The translations under genes and the position numbers were made by a program. 64,000 bases of DNA from Amaranthus tricolor (taxonomy: Eukaryota > Streptophyta > Magnoliopsida > Caryophyllales > Amaranthaceae). Position 1 is the stretch's first letter. The number at the start of each line of letters is the position of its first letter. The stretch is from assembly GCF_026212465.1 (NCBI RefSeq), contig NC_080049.1:6357564-6421563 (forward strand), in the 5' to 3' direction. The notes beneath the pieces were generated by a model. The model searched no databases and had not been told where the DNA came from. It saw only the letters and a list, made by a program, of their open reading frames with translations. Below are positions 51,800-63,578 of the stretch, in pieces.

Positions 51800-54060
51800 A
51801 ACTTATATAAACGTGGAATTAAATTATCATGGATCGGATTCAATCAGACCCGGGTGAATCAAAATAAATTAATTTTATGGAACCAAATCTGAATCTTAAT
51901 ACAATCATCCATACTTTATCTAGTTAACATTATAAAGATTTCACAAGTACTAAAATGTATTTATAGGTTCTATATAATTATATATTATATCCAGATAAAT
52001 AAAAAATAAATTTTAAACGAATTTAATGTTAATTGTTGGAACCGAGCAACCCAATCTTATTGGATTTCAAAAAATTGGACTCGGACTCTAAAAATAGGGT
52101 CGGATCTTGACTGGCTCCGAGACTAATTTTCGCCGTTGATGCAGTTTATCACACTTAATAGTCTACCTTTAGTTTTTTTATTTATTATAATACATCAATT
52201 ATCACCAATATATAGTTGTTAGAAAATCATACAATTTAATAAAAACATTGTAAAATTTTATGAGGCATCCTCATAGAACCCCGCTAGATGAAATGATTTT
52301 ATTGGTTGATATCGGCTTATATGGCAAATAAAATTAATCAATCTGTCATCTATAATCCTCCTAACAATTTTTTAAACTGAGTAACTTACCATCTATTAAA
52401 CACAAATTGAATTAAATGATTCTTGCTTAAAATGAGCTATATGAAATAAATTATTAATTGGAGTTTATTACGTATTGTATATTTATCATCTTTATAAACT
52501 AAATAATTTGATTATTTTTATATTAACTAATTAGGTACAAATTTTTGTTGAATAGAATGATAGAAAACGATGTCAGTTGTATATATCTTAATAATAATTA
52601 CTTCATATTTCGTATATAATGTGGTAATAATTGCATATCTTTGAAAAGTACATTTATTTATATATTTTGTTATTAAGAAATTAGTGGATTGTTATAATAT
52701 TCAAAATAAATGTGGGTGAATTCACTTAATAAAAATTACAAAAGGAAAGAAGTATATAAGTTTAAATAATGAATAAGAATGTACGGTTTTGCTGATGTAT
52801 ATCCAATGTAAAGTAAACATGCATGTTTTAGTAGATCAAATCTTTTATCAATTAAGAAGTATATTATACGTCTCTATTTATAATAATAATCATAAAATAT
52901 AAAAATCTAATTTTATTTTACCAGACAAATATTAAAAATTAAAATCAACTCTCTATAAAAACAGCTAATTTCATTCATTTTACCTATAAATCATGCTTAG
53001 AATGTCAGAAAAGGTACTAATCTCTTGAGATTTACATACCCAAACTTCTTATAACTAAAATTTGCAATTTTATTTTAATTAATGCAATAACATCAAAGTA
53101 TTAAAGGCAGATATCTTCTCAATCACTCAATCAGTTCAGATTCACACAAACTCACTTTTGAAGATGTAAGTTTTAAATTTGCTTATATTAAATAGGGAAT
53201 TTTGATGTGTATTTTAAGTTTTTGATTTTTTTATGCAGTGAGCTAATGTTTTTTTTAATTAGTGTGATGATCTTAAGCTTTAATTTTTCTAATAAATAGA
53301 TAAAAGGTTAAATTTTGGTAAATTTACATTATTATTATCGATCATAATGATTTTTTTCATTAAACAAACATGGCAATCACTCTCATAGAACATGTCTTGA
53401 AAATCTATTTGAAATAAATGTTTAGTTCAACAAAAAATTTAAACTTTTTGTCTACTATATGAATTAAAAGTTTAGAATCACCATTCAGAATAAAAATATT
53501 TTCCTACCACTTAAAAAAAATTTAAAACTTAAAATTATATATATTTTGGATTAAATAATACATACACATGAATCATGATATTAGGAATTCACCAAAAACA
53601 TGTTTTGGCTTATTACTCTTTCACCAATTAGGCGTATAAGCTGACAGCACTAATGAAGCCACAAGCATTATCAATTATGGTGGGCAAATCATTGTCGACA
53701 AATTAATAAAAAAATGTATGTGATGTTTCATGCTATTACGTGTTCTTAACAGTACCAATGATATACACAATAAAAAAGTGCACTAATAATTTCTAAAGTA
53801 AATGAGATCTTTAATGTTGATCATAAAGATATGGTCCATGCTAAAATTTGGACGAAGTTCAATTTTTTTTAAGAAAACAATTAATAATAATTGATAACTG
53901 TTAGCTGATTTGAATGATGAATTAACCAAGTTGATTTTATTAATTATTTTGATAAGATAATTTTGCACATGATATTTAGTGCAAATATTAAGCGGTGTAT
54001 TCAAAGATGGTTTATTCAAGTTTTTTCAGTCAGATAATTTACCAAATACTAACATTCGAT
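51800..54060. other. AT-rich intergenic, no gene seen
   Basis: About 52160-52340 resembles part of the 4320-4600 Helitron-like interior (ATTGGTTGA and GGCATCCTCATAG motifs). The short open frame at 53783-54019 on the minus strand has no recognisable domain. Confidence 0.5.
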
Positions 54061-54069
54061 AGTTTAACC

Positions 54070-55020
54070 TAGAGGTGTTCATTCGGGTGATCGGGTCGGT
54101 TTCGGACGGGTGTCATTCAATTCGATTGTATTTCGGATCGGTTATATTTCGAATGCGTATTGCGACGGGTCATACTCGGGTCCGGTCGGTTAGTCACGGT
54201 TCGGTTAAAGATCGGTTATTCAAACTATCGGGTTAGTATCAGGTCGGTGTCAGTTAAAGTTTATGTCGAGTTTCAATCAGTCTCGGGTTGTCATGGGTTA
54301 ATAATTGGTTCGGTTTTACCAGTTACAGATCTGGTTCGTGTATTTTTCAAGTAGAATTCGGCTACGAAATGCGAATTATTAATTACTATTGATCGAATCA
54401 GTATCAGATTAAGTTGTTAGTCATTTTTTAATTGATGATAAGGTTCCTTTACTTAAAGCAAAATAGTGAAAATGCAAATCAATTAGTGATCATTATTACA
54501 TTGTTACTTTTACTTGTTTGACCGGAAATTAAAATTATAAAGTTCTATCAATTTTCATCTAATTCGATTAAAAGTAGTTAAATAAACATTGACCATTGAT
54601 TATTAACTCTAAATATATGAAACCATGTATTTATAAAATTTATTTTTATTAAAATATTTATGACTTTATTAGAATAACTAATAGATGATTGAATATGAGT
54701 CAATAATACTTCTATGTAAAAAATTGGTTCAAGTTTACAGCACTTCGATCTAAGCTTCATTCGGGTTAAGTCGATTTTAGTCGGATCGAGTTTGGTTTTG
54801 AGTATGATTCGGGTCGGATATGACTTGGGTCGGTCATTATTAGGTTCGGGTAATCTCGATTAACAGTCATGTGTCGGTTAGAAAAATCGGTATAGCTTGG
54901 GTTCAGATTTCCCATTTTCGGTTGTCAACCGGTTCATATATAGCTTCGAGTCGGGTGATGTCGGTTCGATAAACCTAAAAAGGAACACATTTTCAGGTCG
55001 ATTTACTTTCAATTTCGGAT
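54070..55020. repeat. GGTCGG-rich hAT-like repeat, partial
   Basis: The left edge reads TAGAGGTGTTCATTCGGG, a common start of plant hAT-related MITEs. Two TCGG/GGTC-rich blocks (54080-54350 and 54765-55015) border an AT-rich middle, the same layout as 2187-3150. A matching right terminus and 8-bp duplication were not found, so the right end is probably decayed. Confidence 0.5.
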
Positions 55021-55439
55021 CAAATTAATAGAATTAAAGTAAGCAGGGGTGTAAACAAAGTAATTGATATAATTGTAAAAGAGGTAGAATGTAATTAGAT
55101 TAAAAAAGATGAATGAAAAACAAGGATGACTTGATATTCCTCCACCTTCCTCTAGGGTAAATTTATTCTCTAAAATGAGGGAACCAATTGCTATTTCATC
55201 CATTTTTCATTACTTTCTAACCAAATTTTTCACCTTTCTAACAATCGAATTTCTTTAGTCTTCTATCTAACTAACTTTTATTTCATATTTTTACTTTTAT
55301 TTATCGATAAACCCTATTTTGATTCCTTTTATGCGTGATATTTATTATGTTTCTTTTCAGTTTTTGTTACATCTTTCCTTTTTATTGGGTTTACACTACA
55401 TTTGAGGGAAGCATGCGTTTGATCATGTTTTTATAGGTT

Positions 55440-57379
55440 TTTTACCTTTTTCCGAGCAAAAGAGTGTTATTGATGAAATTCCAAATCCCCCGGAGGTTTG
55501 AGGAAGAATGGATCAAAGCCGAGGAAGAAATGAGGGAAAGAGATCAAAAAGGAGTCAAACTCAAGCCAAGCAAGAAGCATCATTCATGAAAAGTCAACTT
55601 AAGTGCCGATGGAGGTCAACGCACTCGAATTTTGGTGTATATCTTGATGGAAGGCAAAAGTTGAGTTCGTTAGTTTCGAATCGACTGGTCACACGTCGAA
55701 TTCGGAGTTATAAAGAAGGAGAAAGAGCATTTTTTAAAATGACATGTCTAAAGAGAAGGAGATCGATCAATTGATCGATCTATTTGGATCGATCAATCGA
55801 TCTTATAACCAAAGAGTTCTAGGCTGTTGTTGAGTTAGTCAAGGAGGATCGACCGATCGATCTTATTTTGGGTGATATGCAGAATGTGCAAAACATTTAT
55901 ATAGGAAATCGACTGATCGGTTTAACCGATCGACCGGTAATCGCAGCCAGTACCAAAATTCTCCACGCGTCAAGCAACAGCACCAAGCTTGTAAACAAGG
56001 TGCAGCAAAAATGTAGTCAAAGGGATTCGAACTTGTGTTCAGGCCCATTTTTCAGCGAATTTGATCTTTCCAAGCACGCTCTTTGTCAGTGTTCGTTTTA
56101 GATTTTTCCCAAAAACCTTCAAGATATATTTCTATTAGTTTTAGGGTCATTTTCTCATTATCATTGGGGGATAAATATCCTATTTTGTAAGGGGTATAAA
56201 TAGAGGGTATTTGAAATAGCTTAGAACTAAGTGTATTTTAGCAATTTTCATTTTCAGATTTTTTTCATCTTTTTCTCTCTTTTTGTATAAACCCTAGTTT
56301 TCTCATTTTCATTTTTTTTCTTTATTCTAGTCTTGATTAAATTAATCAAAGCTTAGTTTTTATTGTTAATCTTCATCTTTTACTACTTTTATTAGCTTTT
56401 ATTGGTGATTATTTGAAGCTTGTAAATTATTTTCGTGGAGCTTTAAGTTTGGGTTTTTATGGGTTTTTAATATTCTTGAATCTCTCTTCTTTTTTTTTTT
56501 TTGGTAATTTCTAATCTTATTTATTTTTAGTATTTCATTATTATGTAATTATTCAATTTAGCTAACTGATGATATTGATTTATTTTGTTTATTATTTTAC
56601 TCTTGTCTTATCCATATTTATGTTATTGGTGTTTGAATGCTTATGTTATATATTGTTTATGAATTTGCTGGTTATGGTTATGAGTAGTGAGTAGTTAGTT
56701 AGAGTTTGGGGTTAGCTCAACCCTTGTTTGATGGCTTGATAATGGTGAAATATTGATTTGAATGGAGACTTAGTAGAAGGGTTGCTCTATCCATTGCTTG
56801 AGGGTAGCCATAGTTGCTTTTGGGAGGCCAACGAGGGTGGGATTTTGGAGTAACCTAAACCCTTACTCAATGAATGGAGTCGGGTGCAAGGGATCAACGA
56901 GAGTTGAATTTTGCAATCGCCCCTTCAACTAAGAGTTTTCCCCTCCGCCTATGAGAGTAGGGGAGGATTAATGGATTGTAGACTTTTGTTGCCCGATTCT
57001 CTTGTCTTTACTCATGAGAGTGAGGAGGATGATATTATCGGAGGTGATCCCAAGCTCGATCTAGGATCAGATCACTATTCGTATTGTGTTCCAGTTCTCT
57101 CCAATCAAACCAAATGAAATCAAAACCTTTACCATAGGATAGCTGTCACAAGTGGCTTAACCCCATTCTGGTTCTTCTTTGTTTGTTATTTTTGTAGTTG
57201 TAGTAGTAGTCTAACCCGTATCTAATCTAACAATTCATGATCCACCAACACCTAAAGAGGGCCTAAGTCTCGTAGCTCATTTCCCAGTGGATCGACCCCC
57301 TACTTGCCACTACACTTGTGTAGTGTTAATTAAGGGTGTTTACAAATATTGTTTGATTAGAGGCTTTAGCGACAACACT
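55440..57379 (+). repeat. Long LTR-like sequence, probably a Ty3/gypsy solo LTR
   Basis: It contains a strong TATA box, TATAAATAG, at 56195-56203, followed by a T-rich transcribed-type region. Near the right end it has CCCAGTGGATCGACCCCCTACTTG (57284-57307), resembling the conserved 3' part of large gypsy LTRs, and then GCGACAACA. Short GATCGATC palindromes cluster at 55757-55935. The boundaries are approximate: CTAAAA occurs just outside GACAACA (57380) and also near 55168, which could mark a longer LTR. The open frames inside are not domain-bearing. Confidence 0.5.
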
Positions 57380-57454
57380 AAAAAATCCTCTACCATTTAC
57401 TCCCTTAAATATTTACATTCAATCCAAGAGGGCCCATAGAGTAACGAATGTTAA

Positions 57455-57720
57455 TTGAATATCATCATCATCATCATACCCAATGTATCCCGCTTATAAG
57501 AAACTAAAATCAGGGTCTGGGAAGGGAAGGAAAGCGGCATACCATATTTGCGGCTTAAGAGTCCTCGGCTAAAAAAAATCCTTAAAAAAATCCTCAGAAA
57601 AATGAGGTTTCCGCAAAGAAAAGGACCGAGTGAAAGTGAAACCACAGCTTGGCCCTTAATTATTAAATAAAAAAAAACATATATAAACATATAAAAATAA
57701 CTAGGTAAAAACAAGTAAAA
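57455..57720. repeat. SINE/LINE-tail-like sequence with (ATC)n start
   Basis: (CAT)n at 57462-57477 is followed by ACCCAATGTATCCCGC and GGGTCTGGGAAGGG, a motif pair common in plant retroposon sequences beside an ATC repeat. No target duplication was fixed. Confidence 0.35.
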
Positions 57721-57724
57721 TATA

Positions 57725-58470
57725 TGTTAAAGGCAAAGAACGAGAATTCCCACAGGTATGAGAGAGTATTAGTAGACTAAGACATAGATAAGGCGACTCC
57801 AACTATTCCTATCACTGGTTAGTTTTCAGAGAAGTGTAACTCATGCTAGTTCTCCATTTTAAAATATTTGCAACTGATAGTGATATGTTTGATGGACAAA
57901 TATCACTATGAAAGACAAGTATAATAAAATGGTAAAAGTTAGACATAGTTACGACTCTTAAATAAACTATCATTCAAATAAGTTCGTTTCTAATGAAAAT
58001 GTAATGTCATATCTTTTGAGTCTATTATTTGCTTCTAAAGTCTCCCCTCCTTTTCTTAAGAAGCATAAGCATTGTCTTCTTTTTTTTTTTTTTTATGATA
58101 TAACCTAATTGTTTTTAGCTGTGCATAACATATTGTCTTATTTAAAAATAATAAACATATAAATTGAGGTGTTTAAAGCACACTTGATGAAGTGAAATTT
58201 TTTAGACATTGTAATCAAATTCCATTTAACCATACTTTGAAAATGATTTAATATATATAAAAACGATATGAACACAAAACCCAATTTTTAAACCGACCAG
58301 AGACACATAACACAAAATCAATACCACAAATGAAGATTTGCATAACGTTAATCTAGATTTGTTGCTTTTTTTTAATTCAAGCCGTGTCAGGCATATGACC
58401 TGTCAAATGCGTTTATTATTGATAGTGTGAACATGAATTATGCGAGGAATTAACAATATGGCAGACGCTT
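57725..58470. other. Upstream region of the terpene synthase gene
   Basis: AT-rich, no gene seen. A TATA-like TATATTTATATATA at 58480-58494, about 90 bases before the chosen ATG, could serve as the promoter core. Confidence 0.4.
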
Positions 58471-58582
58471 CTCCTTTGCTATATTTATATATATGCTACG
58501 TTACTCAACAATTATCATTCAAATTCTAAAATTTCACTCTTATTTTTTAAAGTGTATTTGTCATTTACATCTTTGCCCAGAA

Positions 58583-58690
58583 ATGTCGGCTGAAATCTCA
58601 CAAAACAAGAAAACCCGACCCGTAGCCGAATTTCACCCATGCCATTGGGGCGATCACTTTCTTCATCTCACAAACCCTCATCATGATGAG
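58583..58690 (+). CDS. Terpene synthase exon 1
   Basis: 36 codons ending PHHDE, phase 0, donor GAG/GTTACT. Carries R(P)X8W. Confidence 0.88.
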
Positions 58691-61110
58691 GTTACTATTT
58701 CTTATGTTTCTTTTTACACGCAACATTACTATCATGATCTTTATTTGTTTATTTTATTTCACATATGATTGTTTATATATAAAAAAAAATATATATATAT
58801 ATAAAAAAATATGGTTAAGTAAAATTTTATTAAATTAATTTTAATGTTTATCTTCTAATTATCAATTTTTATAATTATTTATTGTTTATAATTAAAGATA
58901 TTCAAGAGTGAAATATGCGTACTGGACTCTGTAAAAAACATTGATTGTTACAAGTATTAAAAAGAGTATACTCTTGATCCACTTATTTTTTACACAGTTT
59001 TTAATATAATTTTAAGTCTTAATATCCCTAATCGTGCATCATAAATAATTATAAAAAATATATGGTAAAAAATATACATTAAAACGAACCTAACGAGATC
59101 TCACGTGGATATATGGGCGGATCCAAGTGCCCTCCTGTGCCCTCAAGTCTAAACCAACTATGATATTAAGTTTTCTTTATTAATAAGAGATTTTAATTAC
59201 ACTTAATATGTGTTCAGCTGTACAACAAAGCTCAATAAAATGTAGTTACAATTTTCAATACCTATTTAAAACCCAATTTATTTTTCTAAACTATGCCCCT
59301 TTTTATGTTTAACAAAATATCCAATTGAAAACATTATTTTTATTTATATATTTGTGTTTTTAAAAAACTTTTTCATCAATTATGCCCCCACTAAATTTCA
59401 ACTCTGGATCAGCCACTACGTGGATATATTGTATCTTCTATATATTTCATGAAAACGGTAGTCAAACTTCTCTCCTCTTAAAGTAGAATTTTCTAAATGA
59501 AAATAAAATTAAAGAATGGAGAGTAGTTTTTTTTATGTCATATTTGTCAAAATGTTAGAAGCTTCTAGAAACATGGATGTATTATATCTCAATTTAGCAT
59601 TGTTATAATAAGATTATTTTTTTTGATTATGATCAAAATGGATACATATTTTTAGGAAGTGCATTTGACGAAGAAAGAAGAGGCGAATAAACTAAGAGAG
59701 GAAGTGAAGAAGGAGCTTGTAGAAACAAAGGGTAACCTACTTAAGCAGCTCAATTTTATTGACGCTCTTGAACGTCTTGGGGTGTCTTATCACTTTGAGC
59801 AGGAAATTCAGGATGCTCTTCAGCAAATTTATGACAGTTTTCAGAGCCAATGTGCCAATTATGATCTTCACCATATTTCCACGCTTTTTCGCATTCTACG
59901 GCAGCATGGTTTCCATGTGTCTAGCGGTAAGTTACATTCTCCCTTGCACAAAATTTTATCAAAATTAGAGTATATACGGGAAAAAATTTATAGTTGAAGA
60001 AGCAAAAAAATTGTAGTTTGATGATCTATGCGCTAACAAAAAATCTATTTTTTTTAAAATGGTAAAAATTTATAATTTGAAATATTAAAAGTTGAGAGGT
60101 TGTCAAGATACAAAAATAGTTATTCACGCACATAAAAAATGAAAGTAGAGAAACCCTTTCTAGAATGTGGGCTCTTCTCTCTATATTGTTACAAACTATG
60201 TTAGTTAGTTGCTCTAATTGTTTGTACAATTTGTTTGCATTTATGGAAAGCTTTCATTTTCCAAAAAAAAATAATTGTTGAGTGACAATATCTTGATTAA
60301 AAAGTAACAAAGATATATAGTACCTCTTATTCAGCATATATAAATGTCTTATTTGAATTTTGACACTATTTAACTATTACTTTTAAGTTATATTATATTA
60401 TTAATCTATAAGTTTTAAGATACTTATATCAGATCTTATCTGATTCGTCACAATATAAAGATTATTAATACTTCTACCTAATTATTGATATATCAGAATA
60501 AAAGATACTAACGATAAAAATTGTGAATTAACATATGTGTCCATTCAAATGAGAATTAAAGATATTAACCGCAATAGAAAATTACTACTATATATTGATA
60601 TATTATTTCCGTTTTGAAATACATGTATTTGATCATAGTGACATGCTAAATGGGAAAATATAACTAAAAATTAGCACTAATTAACTATATGTGACAAATT
60701 ATGATACAGATGTGTTCAACAAGTTCAAAGATGAAAATGGAAGCTTCAAGGAGTCCTTAAGTGAGGATGTTGAAGGGTTACTAAGCTTTTATGAGGCTTC
60801 CCATGTTGGAACTCATAATGACAAAATACTTGATGAAGCCCTTGCATTTACAACATCTCATCTCAATGATTTGATTAATAACCTAACCTCTCCACTTTAT
60901 GATAAAGTTCTTCATGCCCTACACCAACCACTCCACAAGGGTTTGCCAAGAGTGGAGTCTAGGCATTACATTCCAATTTATCAAATGGATCCAACTCATA
61001 ATAAAGCTTTACTCAATTTTGCAATATTAAATTTCAATTTGCTTCAAGCTATACATCAAAAGGAGCTCAAAGATCTAAAAAGGTAACCCATTTTCATCAA
61101 AATGTATGGC

Positions 61111-61159
<49 letters not shown>

Positions 61160-63578
61160 ACCTATATAATAAAAAGTTTACATTAATAACTGTTCAAAAA
61201 ATAATTCATATTAATAATCGAAATTCATGATATTATATTATAAAATCTATCACACACCTAGGGTCTAGGAGTGAGAACTGCTTTTGGACCATGTTTTAAG
61301 GACAGAGTTCTCATTTTTTCATTACCTTTATTGATTTTATATTAGATAATTTTTTGTGTAAAATAATCATTTTAGACTTAGATTCATATTCTAAACCTAT
61401 TTGACTATATGATCCAGATGAAGATACTAACTTTTTAAACCCTATGGATGTAAGTCTGATATGGGTCTAGTTAGATCCCACCCATGCGATCCCTGCTCAC
61501 ATCCCTCACACTTTCAATTAGAGAAATGACTCTAGGCAATTCAAAAAAGATGAAAACTTACAAACCTCTTAAGGCAAAAGGAAAGTTAAAAATAAAATCC
61601 ATTGGTAGTGATTGACTTTTCTTGTCAAGCTTATTAAGTAACATATTCTCTTTCGTTTCTTCCATGTGAAACAATTTACATATTGATTTTAACCACGTGA
61701 TTTTTTATTATGTTAATGAGTCATCTCAACCAGAAGATTAAGTCTATGCTTGAAGCTCGCGATATATTATACTTCTATATTCTATTAATACATATTATAT
61801 ATGATTTTAAATTATACAAGATTAATAAACTATTAGTCTTAATATTTGATATATGTAGGTGGTGGAAAGGACTGCATTTGAACGTATCATTCAGCAGAGA
61901 CAGACCAACAGAAGCATATTTTTGGATTTTAGGTCACTACTTTGAACCTGAATTTGCTTTTGCAAGAAAAATATATAGAAAGATTTTCAAGGCGACTGTG
62001 TTATTGGATGATACATATGACGCATATGGGACAATTGACGAACTTGAGCTCCTCACTGAAATTTTCCAAAGGTTTGATTATGCATTTTTAATCTATATTT
62101 AAGTAAAGGTCATTATTTATGATTTGTCTTGTCCTAGAGAGACTCTTTAGAGAATTGAGTCTTATATCCATTATAGTAAGTATCACTTTTCAGAGACAAA
62201 AATTATAATTTTGATTATCACAGAACTCTTTATTTTCACTACCACCAATCATTTTAGGTGTATAGAACTTGTTACGAAACGATTAAATATATTTATAACT
62301 ACCCGTGATATAAAATAATTATAACAGTTTTTTGTGGAATATTTTAATGAATAATTTCTATTTGATAAATTAAAAAATTTCATTTAGCCATACGTTGTAA
62401 TGTTTTGTGTCACAATAATAAAATAGAATAAAATGAGGGACCTGATCAACATGATTGAATTATAAAAAAATACGTATGCCACAACACAAATAAGGTTTTG
62501 GATGGATTAAAATTCAGGCCATGGGACAAAAGCAGAGCAGATGAACTGCCAGAACATGTAAAATGGACTTATTATGCAATGGTCGAAGCTTGTGAGGAAG
62601 CTGAAGAAGATCTTTCCAAACATGGAAGATCATCTTTTGTCAACTATACAAGAGAACAGGTATGTATTTGATATATCACTACAAGCATGTCCAGTGTCGT
62701 TTATGCGCTAAGCAAAATGAGCGAAATCAGTCATTTTCATAGAGACTTGATTTTGGTTTTTGATGTATGCTCGGCGAAAAAACATAGATAAATATCATTA
62801 TAAATAAATTTAGAAGGATATTATAAATAAATTTAGAAGAATATTAAAAATAATTTCTTTTTAAATATTTCAAAATCGTATGTTTAATAATGACTTTTTG
62901 TACGAAATAATATTATGCAAATTAAATAAAACAGACTAAAATAAAAAATAATGCAAATTTAATGGCTCAGTGAGAGTAAGTATTTCAAATTCAAGATTCA
63001 TTCGATTATTGATTTGTCTCACTATAAATGATACTCCTTCTGACTTTCGTCTTTGTCCAACTTTACTTTTAAGAAGGAAAATTGTAACTAAGATTTTGTA
63101 GAGATGTATTGAGATAAATATGGAGTATTTATTTAGAACCTTATTAGATTCGTTTTAATATATAACTTTTTATCATATTTTCTACAAGTTTTATGATATA
63201 TTATTAAAGATATTAAAGTTTAAAATTTATTTTTAAAATTGTGTAATAAATAAACTGTCAAAAATAGCAAGAATGGTTATTTTTTTATTTTGAAATTTTT
63301 TTTATTTCATTCAATATATACAGGTTAAAAAAATATGCCAAGCATATCTGCAAGAGGCAAAATGGTGCCACCAAAAATATGTTCCCACATACGAGGAGTA
63401 CATGAAGAATTCCATAATAACCTCTCCCTATCAACATGGCGCAGTAGCCTCCTTTCTTGGCATGGGTGATATTGCAAGCAAGGAAGTGTTTGAATGGGCA
63501 TGTCAAGATCCTATGCCTAAAATAATAGAAGCTTCAGCTATCATTCATAGACTAATGAACGACATGGGTAGTCACGAG
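58583..63578 (+). CDS. Terpene synthase, TPS-a (sesquiterpene synthase) type, last exon outside the window
   Basis: Visible exons: 58583-58690, 59656-59926, 60710-61082, 61859-62071, 62518-62659, 63324-63578. All are GT-AG with matching phases and give 454 residues, against about 550 for the family. The R(P)X8W motif is residues 12-22 (RPVAEFHPCHW), RDR is 264-266, and the Mg-binding DDTYD is 301-305. The NSE/DTE motif starts at 448 (NDMGSHE) and its final Glu should be in the missing exon 7. The sixth intron opens at 63579 and no exon 7 is seen by 64000. No plastid transit peptide is evident, which with the six-intron layout suggests a cytosolic enzyme turning farnesyl diphosphate into a sesquiterpene. 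The product cannot be predicted. An in-frame ATG at 58493 would add a hydrophobic 30-residue leader; 58583 fits the family better. Confidence 0.92.
59115..59417. mobile_element. Small insertion in terpene synthase intron 1, 12-bp duplication
   Basis: 303 bp starting GGGCGGATCCAAG and ending GGATCAGCCACT, imperfectly inverted ends. It is flanked by ACGTGGATATAT at 59103-59114 and 59418-59429. A 12-bp duplication is longer than for hAT or Mutator, so a retroposon origin is possible, although the ends look like a TIR. Confidence 0.65.
59656..59926 (+). CDS. Terpene synthase exon 2
   Basis: Acceptor TTTTAG; starts EVHLTKKEEANKLREEVKKE, ends HGFHVSS with phase 1 donor G/GTAAGT. Confidence 0.92.
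60310..60480. repeat. Stowaway-like MITE remnant in intron 2 (terpene synthase)
   Basis: The left part, TAGTACCTCTTATTCAG, resembles the CTACCTCCTATTC end at 3855. The interior is AT-rich and the right end is decayed. Confidence 0.35.
60710..61082 (+). CDS. Terpene synthase exon 3
   Basis: 373 bp, from GATACAG to AAAAG/GTAACC. Encodes DVFNKFKDENGSFKESLSED to ELKDLKR, the N-terminal alpha-helical domain. Confidence 0.94.
61112..61158. repeat. (TTA)n microsatellite in intron 3
   Basis: About 15 ATT units. Further on, 61713-61775 holds a fragment of the 701-1961 foldback-family arm (CATCTCAACCAGAAGATTAAG). Confidence 0.9.
61859..62071 (+). CDS. Terpene synthase exon 4, DDxxD
   Basis: Starts RWWKGLHLNVSFSRDRPTEAYFW-type sequence and contains LLDDTYDAYGT. 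213 bp, typical of exon 4 in this family. Confidence 0.95.
62518..62659 (+). CDS. Terpene synthase exon 5
   Basis: Acceptor TTCAG; R-PWDKSRADELPEHVK is the RWD...LPEYMK-like region, with Pro at the second position. Donor CAG/GTATGT, phase 0. Confidence 0.93.
63028..63270. repeat. Stowaway-like remnant in intron 5
   Basis: Left end ACTCCTTCTGACTTTCGTC near TA; AT-rich interior with CCTTATTAGATTCG, a motif also in the degraded copies near 4150 and 33290. The right end is not clear. Confidence 0.35.
63324..63578 (+). CDS. Terpene synthase exon 6
   Basis: 255 bp, from TACAG to GAG/GTATTG. Encodes VKKICQAYLQEAKWCHQKYV to HRLMNDMGSHE, the start of the second metal-binding motif. Confidence 0.95.

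Noticed and set aside
53095..53175. Short 5'-UTR-like stretch ending GAAGATGTAAG, a possible start exon
   Set aside because: No following coding exon or domain could be linked to it.
55508..56101. Two + strand open frames of 77-88 codons
   Set aside because: They lie in LTR-like sequence with palindromes and have no recognised domain.
58493..58582. Upstream in-frame ATG as the terpene synthase start
   Set aside because: It would add a hydrophobic leader not usual for TPS-a, and it overlaps the likely TATA/transcription start region.
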